The notes: generated from the letters alone by a model not told the origin. Positions 32,997 to 46,049 are shown, counted from the stretch's first letter. The stretch: 64,000 nt of DNA from Epiperipatus broadwayi (GCA_028023455.1 JAQFVV010006855.1:186001-250000); one strand, 5' to 3'. Numbers and translations are program-made.

Positions 32997-35900
32997 TGTG
33001 CCATTACAATTTGGTCACTAGCCAAATTTATAGTAATGTGCATGTAGAAAAGGTAAAACAAAATCATCATCACATTTTTATATAACCATAAAAGAAGCTG
33101 TAGGGCATCCAAGTTCAAACCCTACAAGGTCCAGTTCTAAAAGCTTTAGATAGAAAGAGAGTGGGTCAACAATTATATGCTTTACTTGTTTGTGTGTTAA
33201 TAAATCTCAAAAAGAGCAGTACACACATTTAATATTTAAAATTTTAATTTTTCTTTAAAAAGCAAAGTTATAATGCATACGTATAGGCAATGTATGTGTA
33301 AACTATTTAATTGTTTTATATTTCAAATATTCAACATTTTAACTTTCTTTAAAACTAACTTATGCTTGATCAATTCTAATATCTTATTCTATGCTTCTAT
33401 TTTGCTTTTCTATAATTGTAATTGGGATTTAAAAGTTACAGATTTAATTAAATAATAGGGTTATAATTACTAAGCTAGCAATTATATTATTTAATGTTAG
33501 TTTATGAATGATTTGAAATAATGAAGGATGTGTGTACATTACATACAGAAATTTACATTTATTAAATATTGAAAGAAAAGGAAGGATTAAATCTGTCAAA
33601 TTATTTTTTTTGTACAATTTTATGTTAAAAGAGGAAATCTGTTTAATCAGATATCTATCTTTGTAGCAATTTTGTTTTTTGTAAATGATTGTTTGTCACT
33701 TTGGGAGCTTAATTTGGGTGGGAACTCTAATTTTGAAATTGTCTTATCTTAAGATCTAAAGAAGGAAGCTCAAAGATTTGAAATGTTACCTAGATGTAAA
33801 AAAAAAAGAAAGGAAATAAGGATTAAGTCTATTTTTTTTAAAACAAAAGTGTCTGGAAAAAGGATTAAACTTTTCAGTTGAAAAATAATTTAGTTGAAAA
33901 TAAATTAGAGATCTAATTAAAATGAATTTGTCCAAAAATAGCAAGTGACGCTATCTCTGATTGGTTAAGTTAGCTAAAAATTGGATATAAAAAGCTGTCT
34001 GGAATTATTATTATTATTGTGATTATGATTCAGATTATTAGACTATTAAATTGAATGTTGAAAATATAAGAAATGGCTGGCTAGAAAAATTATATGTATG
34101 TCCCATCTTTGCCGGACCATCTGGGGGAAGCTGCACATCACATAGGAAAGAAAAGATGTTGTGTCTAAAATAATATTCTACACCTTTCAACTGACCAGAG
34201 AAATAAGATGTTTTTAATAGAAGGAAGAAAGCATTCACCTGCATTCAAAGAAGATGAATTAATCTACTGATAAATATTAATCATCAAGTCCAATTAATTG
34301 TTCCAACAACTGATTTTAAACTCAAGAAAATTTATAAATGTGAAAACAACCGCTGTATTTCATCCACTAAAAGAATCATGCTTGACAGGAAGAGAAGAAA
34401 AATTAATATAATGATTTCCAAATTGTCCACTAAAGCAAATAACCTCAATAGAGTCATCATCATCAAATAGTTATACACCTCAAGAAAGAGATTGTTCCCA
34501 CGTAAAACGGAAATGGTAGCTGCAGAAATATAGACATTATACAAGACAAGTTTGAACCCTTGGAAATTCGCCACAAACAAAAGATCGGTAATATGACTTT
34601 TTATATCTATTTTCTTTATGATATCAGAGTCTTAATAAACATTTTAGCAATAAAGTGGTATATTTTATTTAAAGAACTTTTAAAGACTATTCAGATCGAT
34701 TAAAAACAAGAATGTCTTACTAATAATAACTTTGAGCTTCATAAATGATCTTGAATGTATCAAAATTATTTGTTTATTAATTTTACAGTTATGAAAAATA
34801 TTAATGTGTAAAACAATTTTTTTTTATGGTATTATGATTTTAGTTTTAACTAATATATTATTATTATTTTGGTTTTAAATAATATTTTGTTATTATGGGA
34901 TAAAACACGCACATACATAATAATATTTTTATATGTGTATAATTGCGAGTGAATGTGAAGTAACAAGTAGTATTAGAATATTAGATTAGTTTGTTTCAAG
35001 TTAAGTATAGCATTTCAGAGGTAGAAGAGAGGGGGGAGAAAATAATTTAAAACTTGTTTCTAAAACTTGCTCTTTCAATTCTATTAACATTTTTTTTTTA
35101 CATTCTACTTACATGTTAGATTTATAAAGTATGTGTGCTAATGAGCAGATAATATTTTTTTTTCTTGAAATACTTTTCTCATGGAGTGAAAATCATGGTC
35201 AATGTGACATCCAACTTAATACAAAATACATTTGAAGGGAAAGGGGGAAGAACTTGAAATTAATCTGAGGATTGTTATATAATCAATTATTATTATTATT
35301 ATTCATGTCAATTTTCATGTTTATCTAGAAATTTTTATGTATATGTTAGAAATGCAGTAATAAATATTAGTTTGTTTTATTAAACGAGGCGTATATATTT
35401 CATTAAGTGTAGTCTTTGTTAAGTGTGATTATTCATCATCATCAATGGTTGAATATTAGTTATTTAAGATATAAGTAAGTATGCTAAAATTAAGCAATAA
35501 TTATGAATTTCTTTATAAAAATTAGTTTTATGTTTAGGCTTAGTCCTAGAGCTGTAGTTGAAACCCTTGTCATTATCGTTATTATTATCATCATCATCAT
35601 CGTCATCAACGTTTTAATTAATGAGCTGTTTAACTGTTTAAAGGCCATAAATAAATATTGATTTTATAATATTTAGTGATTTCTTAGTATTATTATAACC
35701 ACATCCCATCATCTATTTCATGCAAGGATGAGTGAATTGCCATCCTAAATTAGTTATATATAATCTGAGCTAGTAAACTTATAAAAATATTGAAACACAT
35801 TTGTTATGCTAAGATCTGAGAAATGATTTATGTCTAATATACTCCACTTTGGTTTAAAGATGTTTTACTTTTACCTAAATATTAGTGCGTATAGTGATAT

Positions 35901-36272
35901 GGCTCAAAAAGCAAAATCTCCCATTTTTATTAGAAATAAAGTACCAAAAAGGGGATTCAAACCCGGTACATGTGAAAGGTTATTAGATATAACCGTGTCT
36001 AGATTCAGATAATCTAGTGGCGCCCTGCTAGACCATATTCACTTAGTATTTGTTTAAACATGCACTTAACATCAAACCAAGAAATGAAAGTGGATAAGAT
36101 CTACTGTCTGTATACCTGAGTTATATTTTATTGAATTACTAGTGTACTCACCTCACGTGATTTCATATACCTGAGTTATAATACTTGTTATTAATAATTT
36201 GTTTATAATTCTTATATATATATTTTGGACTCAGATATGGTAATAGTTATTTGATCAACCATTAATTATGTT

Positions 36273-36275
<3 letters not shown>
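32997..36275 (+). repeat. 3' LTR (3,279 bp)
   Basis: Near-identical to 26,005-29,267 for its first 3.2 kb, with single-base differences (for example AATTGGGT/AATAGGGT). The last 60 bp differ more: the 5' LTR reads TTTGGACTCCTTTAAATATT, the 3' LTR TTTGGACTCAGATATGGTAA; both still end GTTACA. Confidence 0.9.
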
Positions 36276-36322
<47 letters not shown>

Positions 36323-37440
36323 AAGGTTAAAAAACGTTAAATAAAACTCCTATAGTTTGTTTAGTTTAATTTTTAGAATAATAAACAATTAGAATTTATG
36401 AATAGTTTGTTAAAAATACACACACACACACACAATCGTCTGCAGTTTGAGCACGCAAATCACCAAGATAGATCATAATGCATAGACCATGAATTACAAA
36501 GTCTTCCACTTTGCCATTGTGTAAATCATTCAGGACTTTATTGATAATGATGGTATATATTTTCATTGAAAATATAAAATCTGTATGAGGCTGTTCTTTT
36601 GATTCTTAATCATTCTCACTTTTAACTTATGTCATCAAGTAATTAGGACTTATCGTCAAGGGGGAAAGTCCAACTTAATATTTTTTTTCAGGTAAATTGA
36701 TTAATTTTCTGGAGACTTCACATTGCATCTCAAAGTGTGCACTACATTTCAATATTACTATTTCTACAATTGATGGATATTTTCTTTTTTACAATATTAT
36801 GGAGCATGAATATTTTTTCTTAAATATTTCATGCATAAACAATTACATTTATGTAGCAGTTGGAACAGAACCAAAATCTGTTAGTGGGAGTTCTGATTGG
36901 ATATTTCTCATTGGGGCACCACAAACTGTGACTTATATATATATACACACACACAATAAATAACTTTTAAAAAAATATGTCTTTATTTTCTTTGGCAATA
37001 AACTTTGTCATAGTGGTCACCATTACTGTGTATCAATGTTTTTGATTCACATTGGATTATTTACTATTATGGTCTTTAAAAGAAATTGAAACTTTTTGAA
37101 AAAAATATCTACCGTTTATTTATGATGGTGGTCATTTTATAAGATTGATGAAATCATAGGATTGTGACTTCATTAAAGCTACTTTTGCTGAAAATGAAAT
37201 GGTGACATTTAGGCTAAAAATATACAATAGAGTTTATTTATTATACAGTATACAATATTATGATTTGATTATAGAATTAAAATACGATTAATAAACTTTA
37301 CTTAATTTTTATTCATTGATTTTAAAAAATATTCATTGCTATCATTTATTACATATTGAAAGTAAAAATGATTTTCATTTTTAAATAAAAATGACAAAAA
37401 AGCAGTTTCATTCAGCACAGTAATAACATATATATCAAGA
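36276..37440. other. Duplicated non-coding DNA with (AT)n and (CA)n
   Basis: (AT)n to 36,316 and (CA)n at 36,419-36,433. The rest aligns with 58,700-59,870. An 88-codon frame at 36,697-36,963 is broken by several stops in the aligned copy B, so it is not supported as coding. Confidence 0.6.
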
Positions 37441-40293
37441 AAGTATAGCTTCTATTTGCTTTGCAACTATAGACGGAAAGAACTTCATTAGACCTTATAA
37501 GTTTACTACTACTTCCAGCTATTTCCAGCTGTGCTGTGTTAACTTCTCTCATGAATAGGTATTAAGACCTCAACAGCTGCCTTATGGAAGCTTGCCTTAT
37601 GTCTGGTTTATGTTCTAGCAGAGTCCAGTTCAAATCATGAACTTATCTCATTGCTATAACCATATAGTGGATGTCAAATGTACTATCATTCAGCTTTGAA
37701 ATTTATTCTTTCCATTCAGTTTTGACAGTTGTAGTCAGACCTTAGATGAAAAGGGATTAACTATTTATGTCCAAATCTCCATCCATAAAAAGAGCAATTA
37801 GGTTCACTGATCATCATTGTCTATTAGCCTTTCCACCTATTGGACATATGTTATCTATTTGTATGGACATTTTTCCATGGAGATGAATGCTCAATCGATT
37901 AAGATAAGATGGAATCTGGATTAAACCATTAATTGAAGGCAAGGTGAGGTATAATATTAATCCCCCCAGGTTACAATTAGTCCAGGAGACTGAAATGATT
38001 CAAGTGCTTTGGTGGATATCTTCATTACTTTATCGATTCATTCAATTTGGTAATTTCATTAGCAGGTCCTATGTCTTTATTTTTAGATCTGGAAATTTTT
38101 AATTTTGTATATTCATCACTGCTGTATGGTGACTCTTCACTGTTGCCTGATGATTATTCTCTGATGTCTCTTCAATGATGGCTGCAGATGTATAATTTAA
38201 CATTATTTGTTTTCAATGTTTGTGATGTTGTTGTCCTTCTGTTGTTTAAGACATTATTGTCGTCTGCAAAACTTTTAATTTGATTGAATATATGTCATAG
38301 GACTTGAGTAGTTATCCCCTTTTTTGCATTTTTATAATTTATTCGAGTATTAAACCGGATATATTAACTGCTAATTCTAAAGAAACCATTTTCGAATTCA
38401 CTTTTATGAACCAATTTACTTTAGTAACTGCATAGCCTATGTGATTAAACCATTAATGGCCTAATATGTTTATTATCAGTCACAATAAAAGACAAAAAGA
38501 TTGTTTTACTAGCATAATAACATTAACTCTTGTTTAATACAACCGTTACATTTGATTGCCTTGATGGTCATTAATTACTCTACTGCTAAGATACAGTTGC
38601 ATATCATTTTATTAATGACAGCCCATGTCTTTTTGACATAATATGTACTGCAAATCTTGTGTCCAGTTTTATTGTTACTGGTATATCATTAATAATTATT
38701 CTGCATCTGAAAGCGAGAGTCGGTGCTTCTCACATTGTTTATACAGTCATGAAATTTATTCAATTTTATATTGCTTTTTGGAATGGACTCTTCAATTTAT
38801 TTATTTATTTTTTCTTTTGAAAACAATAAACTTTTGTGTGACCAGCACCCTTGCAATATGTATACACTGTATACAAGTGTGGACATTTGGTGTGTGTCCA
38901 TGTATTGATTTATCATATATATGACAATGTTTTTTTATTTACTTGTGCAGTGATTTTTATTGTCAGCTTTAATATTGTAATCTATTTTCTTGAATGGATT
39001 CATTTGACTCACTGAAGACACAGAGTCACTTGAGAGGACAAGTTAATCAAATGTGATATCAGTTTCTACCAACAGTTTTACCCTAAGATTGTGATTGTTC
39101 ATTCCACAAAGAAACACTCTCACTTTTTTTATTGAGGAAGTTTTTAAATCTGCAGTTATAAACTTGCTTTCTTAGTTTAATAGCAAAATTTCTCATTCTT
39201 GCCCCCCCCCCTAACTTGTATACAGAGATTGAAGTCATGTATTTGCTTTGTCATTAAAAATTTTGGGCAGAAAAGGTTTGACAGCAGAGATAATATTTTC
39301 TCAAAATCAAGATCAGCTGGAAGCATGGGGCCTACTTATGATATGATGACCAAGATTAATGTAGCTAATTTTAATTTAGGACTTTTTGACTTGATAAGAT
39401 TACACATAAAAAAACCAATTTCCTGTAGATTGGCCAGTTTTCAGCATAAGCCAGATCAAACTCCTGTAATGATTCAATTTTAGCCATATTGATTTTTCTT
39501 TTTTCTGCCTTAATAAAAAATTGACTCTTCCAAAATTAAAGAGTAACCACTCAGATTTGATTCCAAAATATATTATCCACATGTTAATAATGTTAGCATT
39601 AAGTATCAAATTTTTGAAATTAATGACAAGGATCTAATAACTCGTGTGGGGGAAAATTGTTTGCTATTTTGTCAACTGTGCCAAATTTATTGTGTTTAAT
39701 GGTGAATTTTTATAAACACACACTAGTAGAATATGATTGATATATATTAATATAAAATGTCTATTTACACTATGTATAATTTTATGACTCTTCCTGCTAT
39801 CATTGGAGAGATATACTTGGTAGATGCCATAGAACTATAAAAGGAAAGGATTTTAAGTACCCTTATAAGTTTACTTACCAGATGTAGCATGAAGGTCTGC
39901 CTCATGAATAGGAACAGTGATACTTCCACTTGATCTATGAAATCTTGTCTTTTATCGGATTTTGATTTTTGAATCTACCAGTCCTGAATGGGAACTTTCC
40001 TCACTGTATTAAATGTACAGTGAAAAACTAGTGTACTGCTTTCATCCTTGAAAATTGTTGTCTCTGTTTAGCTTTCACAGTTGTTGTCTGGCCTTACCTC
40101 CAAATGGATTGACTACCATTCAAGATGAGAACAATCACATTCGATGACGTCATCACATATCGCCTATTCTTGCTGTGGGTGATATATTATCTATTTATAT
40201 AGTCATTGATCTGTGATGATCAATGCACAATCCTATAACGATAAAACCACACTGGACTAGTCCCTTATTTAAAGACAAGGTGAGATATAACAT
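37441..40293 (+). mobile_element. Possible old LTR-type insertion with diverged terminal repeats
   Basis: Segments 37,441-37,970 and 39,808-40,293 are diverged direct repeats: CCTTATAAGTTTACT in both, CTCATGAATAGG in both, CAGTTGTAGTCAGACCTTA / CAGTTGTTGTCTGGCCTTA, and AAGGCAAGGTGAGGTATAAT / AAGACAAGGTGAGATATAAC. About 65-70 percent identical by eye. The 1.8 kb between them has no readable pol motif. Copy B also seems to carry the start of the left repeat (near 59,880), so insertion may predate the duplication. A dispersed repeat pair is the alternative. Confidence 0.4.
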
Positions 40294-40669
40294 GCATACT
40301 GTCTAATAATATATATTCATTCAATCAGTTTTATGGATTAATATTGTAATAAATGTTATTTTGTCTGTTGCAAAAGTATGTTGATCATAAAAGCCATTGT
40401 AATTGTGATTTTGAGAAAAAATAATTTCATATACTATTCAGCTTAGTAATAAACTTTATATGATCAAACATAACTAAAGTTAAATTTAAAATACCATTTA
40501 TTACCTTCAATTTTAAATCAGTAATCTATAATTTGTTTGTGACTTAGTCAAAATAATATACAGTTTTAATACCAACATAGATCCATTAAAAATATTTAAT
40601 TATTTATATGAAAGCTACAATAACCAATTGTACAAAGCATTTTCAGTGCCGATTTAAACTGCAATCACA

Positions 40670-41530
40670 CATTTTGATATCTTGAGACCATTCAAAACAG
40701 CCACTGACAAGTCCAAGTGATTAATGATATCAAATAATCCATCGTTTGGATGTGTCAGCAGGGTTTTGGGTGGTTCTTAGAATTCAAAATGGTGGTGAGT
40801 GCAATCTAAATACTAAAAGCTTATAACTTCTAAATATGAATTTCATTATAATAAGGATGTCACGAAGTGCCAATACATGTGGGAAGGGGGGAAGATGTTT
40901 TTGCCAATATAAAATATCATCCAAAATGCAGAAGTGTGTCTAAGCTTGTAATTTTGAAATACTAAAAGCTTATGACTTCTAAAATATGAACTTTATTACA
41001 ATAATGATGGCTTCAAGTACCAAAGTTTGTGGGGAGGGGTAAGGATGTTTGTAACCATATGAAGTATCATCCAAAAAATGCAGAAGTCTAACCAAACCAA
41101 GCTTATAATTTTGAAATACTAAAAGCTTATAACTTCTAAAATGTGAATTTTATTATAATATATGCCTATAACCACATGTTAAAATAACGCATATTAATTT
41201 TATAATTAACCAGATTTTTTCTTAGCAGAAAGAAACTGTGATATTGCATGCTTCATTTTTTTACGTATAGTTAGAAAAGACATGGCAATAGGACAAAATA
41301 ACATCGTTCACATTTGATCTTTTGATATGAATATCAGATCTATACTTGATCACGTGAGGTCATTATGAAATTTGCGCATTAATTTTTTAATTACAGATGT
41401 AAATTACAATTTTGCAATAAACTGTCATATCGGGACCACGTATGGATTATTTGATGTTATTTCTCATTTGAATATGTCAGTGATGGGTTTGGGCAGTCTT
41501 TAAAATTTAAAATGGCTAGAGTGCTATCTA
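40670..41530. repeat. Insertion with tandem and flanking direct repeats
   Basis: TACTAAAAGCTTATAACTTC-type units start at 40,811, 40,960 and 41,118 (149 and 158 bp apart). Flanking segments 40,715-40,810 and 41,445-41,530 share GGATTATTTGAT / AAATAATCCAT-type, ATGTGTCAG / ATATGTCAG and TTCAAAATGG / TTAAAATGG text. It is absent from copy B at the matching point (about 61,180). Non-coding. Confidence 0.6.
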
Positions 41531-42261
41531 AATTGATACCACATTTTTAAATCTAATTTGACTTAATTTCACAAAATTTATGTAAAATAAAAAAGAAATA
41601 TGCAATTAAAAAAAATAACAACACCGCAAAAATATTCAAGGTCACATTGGGTAAAATTACATAATAATAATAACCATAATTTTATATAGAGTACATAAAA
41701 ATATATTCTAAAGTGTTATTATATGTTAAGTTTTTTTTTTTTAATTTAATTTCAAAATGTGCACTGGGGTTAGTTTTTTTGTTCATGCTTTATTTTAATT
41801 CAATGAATCATAATACAAAGAAAATATTCTGCTGTTTCTTAAAAAGCAAAATGGCAGATAGAAATGAAAAATTATATATACATTTCAAATGAAATTATAG
41901 CTATCAAAATATTTTTAAATAGTATATTTACCCACAAGACGGTATTTTTATTTATTTTTAATAAAATGCGAAGTTAAATACTAACTCACTAATTACTAAT
42001 TTTTTCAATTAAAGCTTTATTATTTTAATCGATTATTTTATATTTTGAATTTTAAAAGTAATAGACGATTTTTTTTCGTAGTAACTAGTTATAATTGCTT
42101 GTTTTATTATGGGGAATTTTACATTGAACTTTTGGGAACCAACAATTGTCATCGCTGAGGTAAAGATGTAAACACCTTTTAGTTAAAAAAATATTAATTT
42201 AACAGTACAATAATTTAAACCAAAAAAATAAAAAGTAATATTTAAAAATGACATTTTAAGT

Positions 42262-42601
42262 TTTATGTTCAAAGAAATGTTCTAAGATTGAATATAGTGA
42301 ATTGAGAAAAATATGAAATCTATTTATTTCATTATTTTTCCATATAAAATTTTTAACTGTATGAATTTTGACAAATGCGGATCACCTCAAGAGCAGCTGT
42401 TGGTTCACATCCAGCACGAGTTTGAAATACATTTATGTTCAAAGAAATGTTCTAAGATTGAATATAGTGAATTGAGAAAAATATGAAATCTATTTATTTC
42501 ATTATTTTTCCATATAAAATTTTTAACTGTATGAATTTTGACAAATGCGGATCACCTCAAGAGCAGCTGTTGGTTCACATCCAGCACGAGTTTGAAATAC
42601 A
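42262..42601. repeat. Exact 170-bp tandem duplication
   Basis: Units 42,262-42,431 and 42,432-42,601 appear identical. Copy B has no matching second unit. Either a very recent event or an assembly duplication. Confidence 0.85.
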
Positions 42602-42963
42602 TAAAAACGGATTTCCGATTCAAATGCAAAAAGATATGTTTAAAAATCAATTGAAAATCTACACACAAATATTTTTGTGTTTATTTGAAAAATCATTCTT
42701 CATGACAGTAATCATATCTTTAACAATATTTTATGTGTGTCCTAAAAATAGATATATCATTTATTTTTTCTTTAATTTTTCAGCCAATGTATTCAACTTC
42801 GACACTATACGGTAGTGCATGGGTGCCCATTTTTTTTTATCTTTGGGCCACATTATTAGAAGATTGTATTGGGCTATATCTTAAATACAACAATATTACG
42901 AAAGTGAAAAGACAAAATGAAATGTCATTTCATAATTTTTATGGCGTTCACCACAAAAAATAA
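42483..42963 (+). CDS. Possible exon pair, unidentified
   Basis: One frame (42,483-42,815) contains a less AT-rich stretch reading CGSPQEQLLVHIQHEFEIHK. A good splice acceptor (TTCTTTAATTTTTCAG, ending about 42,783) precedes another frame reading MYSTSTLYGSAWVPIFFYLW with a hydrophobic segment and a stop at 42,963. The aligned copy B (62,750-62,960) has lost the frames. No domain recognised. It could be a decayed exon that came with the duplicated segment, or chance. Confidence 0.2.
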
Positions 42964-42975
42964 CAAGAAATTTCC

Positions 42976-43751
42976 CATATAATAATCCTAATTATGCAGC
43001 TGCTCTATGCGGATAATTTTTTGCAAGATAATGAATAGTAGGATAAAAATTGTAACTATGTAAAAAATAAAACATCGTTGATATTTTTTCAATTATAAAA
43101 ATAATAAGAGCGGCATAAAACTAGTGGGATATGTGATATGTATTTAAGAGCATACCTAAGTTTATTTGTTACTTATGTATTAGCTCTGCTAAGCCTTTTC
43201 ACATTCCTATCACTCCACTGATAACTTTCTAATTTTGCAATGTAATCAAATAAAGTGTACACAAAAATTTCTGACAAACTTAAGTGATAAATTTATCAAA
43301 ACGAAACATGTGTACCCATTATTTCAGATTTTTGCAAGATTTAGAGTTATCAGCCAACTGATACATATGTGAAAAGGCATAACAACTCTAATACCCATCA
43401 TTAATCACACCAGATCAAATCTGAAAAAATACATTTTTAACAATAGGAAAAATATAAATTTGTACACAAAAATAATAAAAATAACACGTTAGAATACTAA
43501 ATAAAAAGGGCTCTTCATGCCGTCAAAGCTATCTCCTCTTCATATTCTGCTATCACACATATGGCCAGTAAGTTCCAGATTTTACTTCAAACAAATAAAA
43601 ATACTATATATGTAACTCTGTCATGAAATTACAAAACAGGCACTAAAGCAAAATCACCAGACAATAATACTACATAAGCAAAATCCTACATCTATCACTT
43701 AATTAAGTATATTAACTACAAAAATAATAAAAATATCAACTACCAATCTAG
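42976..43751. other. Non-coding DNA
   Basis: Nothing recognisable; A-rich. Confidence 0.5.
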
Positions 43752-44390
43752 TGCCTACTCGTCCAATATCCCCAGACTAGTTTCTGGCTTGCGGCCATCA
43801 TCAGTGAGGAGCCTTGGATCTGAGTAGGCACTAGATAGGGATTTTATGCACAAGCCTTCTGGCATCCGTTGATTACTCTGTTTGGCACAGGGTGGCACTA
43901 CTATTTGGAGAGTTTTGCCTTTGTTTACAACAATTTTGTGCTAGTATAGAGATGGTGATCATGTGATGTTTAGTGGTTTAACACCAATCCTGCCTAATAT
44001 GGTAGTGGTGGCTATGATTGTTTAAGAACCAAAGACACCAAAATGTATGGGTGCTGAATTGAGTTCAGACCCATATGACTATATAAGCTATTGAGCTTAT
44101 ATTGAAAATATTATGTTTTCAATTTCATTCTCATAGTTTTGTAGTAAAGTAGAGTTAAAAGGTGGCTGCTGGAGGGTTGCATTAGATCCTAAGATCTAGG
44201 TGCAGTGCTCTCAGATCCAAGATTCCACACTGATGATGGCCACAAGCCAGAAACTAGTCTGGGGATATTGGATGAGTAGGCACTAGATAGGGATTTTATG
44301 CACAAGCCTTCTGGCATCCATTGATTACTCTGTTTGGCACAGAGTGGCACTACTGTTTGGAGAGTTTTGCCTTTGTTTAAAACTCTCATG
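43752..44390 (+). repeat. Dispersed repeat R1, two copies, one rearranged
   Basis: 44,150-44,390 is a clean forward copy (GGGTTGCATTAGATCC ... ACTAGTCTGGGGATATTGGA ... GGCACTAGATAGGG ... TTTGGCACAGAGTGGCACTA). 43,823-43,930 repeats its last 105 bp almost exactly, 453 bp upstream. 43,752-43,822 is the inverted front part, joined head to head at the GTAGGCACTAG string. Any frames here are shadows of the repeat. Confidence 0.75.
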
Positions 44391-44811
44391 TTGTTAATTT
44401 ATGTTGCTTTTTAGCACACCTATAAATCTCTGATCGGAAAACCTACTTTTATTTATGTTAGTTAAGCTGCTATGTTTTGGCTTAGTGTAATTCAGGTTTA
44501 CATATTAAATAACTATTTAGTTAAGTAAGAGCGAGAACGATATTTTAAAGCATATTAATAATTTGTTAATTAAATCCCAAATATGCTTTACTCCTCCTTA
44601 GTTTATTCTTGTAAACATTATGGATTACTTGGTAAACTAGATCACTTATAATTATTTCTTTTTAGCATGATTTAAGTATGCTAATGTACGAATGGGTGTA
44701 TGGTAATTTTGCAGATCGAAACTATAGATTTAGTGTTTGAATAATTTTAATATTTATATATAGAAAGCATTACAAATGTGGCTTTATAAAGCGCACAGAC
44801 ACAATATACAC

Positions 44812-44869
<58 letters not shown>

Positions 44870-45689
44870 TTATTAAAATAGGCTTTGGTTTTAAGGGCTA
44901 TCCTATTATTCTTATTCCAGACAGCCCATTTTTTAGAACTGGAACACAAGGGTTCAGATTGTTTTATAAACTGCTCCAATCACCCAAATTAAAAGTTGAT
45001 GTACTTTATGATAGCACATCATATGGACTATGGAAACTGAGAACTTGGTACTGAATCCCATGAGTAACTACACATTCAGGCCACATCTTTTATTTATTTT
45101 ATGTAGTGCTGTAGTCTCGAAAGTTATGCTGCAAATCGCCAGTTCACCCTCCATAATATTGTTTGTTCAGCATTGATCTAAAGCTCAATCTAGTTTATAT
45201 AATGCAATTTGCATAAAGAGCACATTTATTGCTCATTACGTAATCTTAATATATTAGTTATTTCTGTTAGTTATTATTCTCATAGGATTTGGCTATTAGC
45301 AAACCTTGTAGGGATGGCATACCATAATTAAGCATGATTAGAAACTGTAGATTAAAACTGTAATAAACTCATTTTAATTAAAGTGCGTAAAAGATGAGAA
45401 ACCGTATTGAAATCCTCTCATCACTATAAGACCGCACTTTTCATATTTGTATTATTTATCTTATAATTTCATAATTAAATATTTAAAACTCATAAATGTT
45501 TAGTGTGTTTTTCACAATTCATTACCAAATCTTATCCAAATCTACTCTAATTTATTACTACTTATTAATATATGCATTATTTAGCCAGCCATACAAGTGT
45601 GTGTATAGTTAAACTATTAGTAATTTAGTTATTATTCTCTGTGTCTCTTGCTCCACTGTTTGCTACTGCTGGCATGCAAATTAAGAAAC
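44391..45689. other. Non-coding DNA with compound microsatellite
   Basis: (CT)n at 44,811-44,834 runs straight into (TA)n at 44,835-44,868. Nothing else supported. Confidence 0.6.
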
Positions 45690-45855
45690 TCCAAGTGTGG
45701 TCTCTAAAATGTCATGCATAGGATAGTAAGTCATGAAATGTTACCGGGGGAACAGAAGTGTGATCTGATTCGAGATCTCCACACCTCATCTAGATCAGTC
45801 TTGGGGTAATTATCCAAAACTCTGGATTTTGTTGTGTGAATGTACAAGTCTATCT
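45690..45855. repeat. Dispersed repeat R2, copy 1
   Basis: Matches 48,150-48,305: AGAAGTGTGATCTGATTCGA / TGAAGTGTGGTCGGACTTGG and TGTGTGAATGTACAAGTCTA / TATGTGAATGTACAAACTTG. About 70 percent by eye; non-coding. Confidence 0.55.
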
Positions 45856-46049
45856 GTTACATTAGGAATATGTGAACTGTGATTGTCTACTAATTTTTCG
45901 TTGAATCTCAGTTTGTAAAACATAGTTTTAATTAACTTTATTCTATCATGCTTTATTATCTTTATAATCATGCTTTTGATTATTGCAAAGACTTTCATAA
46001 CTTTGTGTCATGCATCCATTTAATATCTGACAAATAAATATTTGAATTC

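Larger units (their letters stand above)
26005..36275 (+). mobile_element. 10.3-kb non-autonomous Gypsy-type LTR retrotransposon
   Basis: Two long direct repeats (26,005-29,267 and 32,997-36,275), each beginning TGTGCC and ending TTACA, flank a 3.7-kb internal region. A primer-binding site follows the left LTR directly and a polypurine tract precedes the right one. ATAT on both sides (26,001-26,004; 36,276-36,279) fits a 4-bp target duplication, although the right flank is (AT)n. Inside are a leader of about 1.3 kb, gag-like coiled-coil frames, a 48-bp tandem array and an integrase-like C-terminal tail; protease, RT and RNase H are absent. The LTRs are nearly identical (I noted single-base differences only every few hundred bases), so insertion is recent. 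It should depend on proteins from a complete relative. It sits inside segmental-duplication copy A and is missing from copy B. Confidence 0.9.
24335..42975. repeat. Segmental duplication, copy A
   Basis: Aligns by eye, collinearly and in the same orientation, with 56,950-63,010. Matched landmarks (A/B): 24,340/56,958 CCTCACATTTAA; the membrane-protein genes; 25,535/58,480 CCATGAAAATATGGTCTT; 36,340/58,735 GTTTAGTTTAATTTTTA; 36,840/59,240 GTTGGAACAG; 37,140/59,540 GGTCATTTT; 40,330/60,880 with ATTTGCAAAAGTATG-type text; 41,900/61,530 TTTTTAAATAGTA; 42,620/62,755. Copy A is longer because it contains the LTR retrotransposon and further insertions (37.4-40.3 and 40.6-41.5 kb). Confidence 0.8.

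Noticed and set aside
36697-36963. 88-codon plus-strand frame with hydrophobic stretches
   Set aside because: The aligned copy B segment (59,080-59,330) is interrupted by several stops and frameshifts, so no coding constraint is seen.
44189-44389. Minus-strand 66-codon frame
   Set aside because: It lies entirely inside dispersed repeat R1 and is broken in the other copies.
44770-45054. Frames starting in (CT)n/(TA)n
   Set aside because: Low-complexity translation (IYIYIY, REREREV), not genes.
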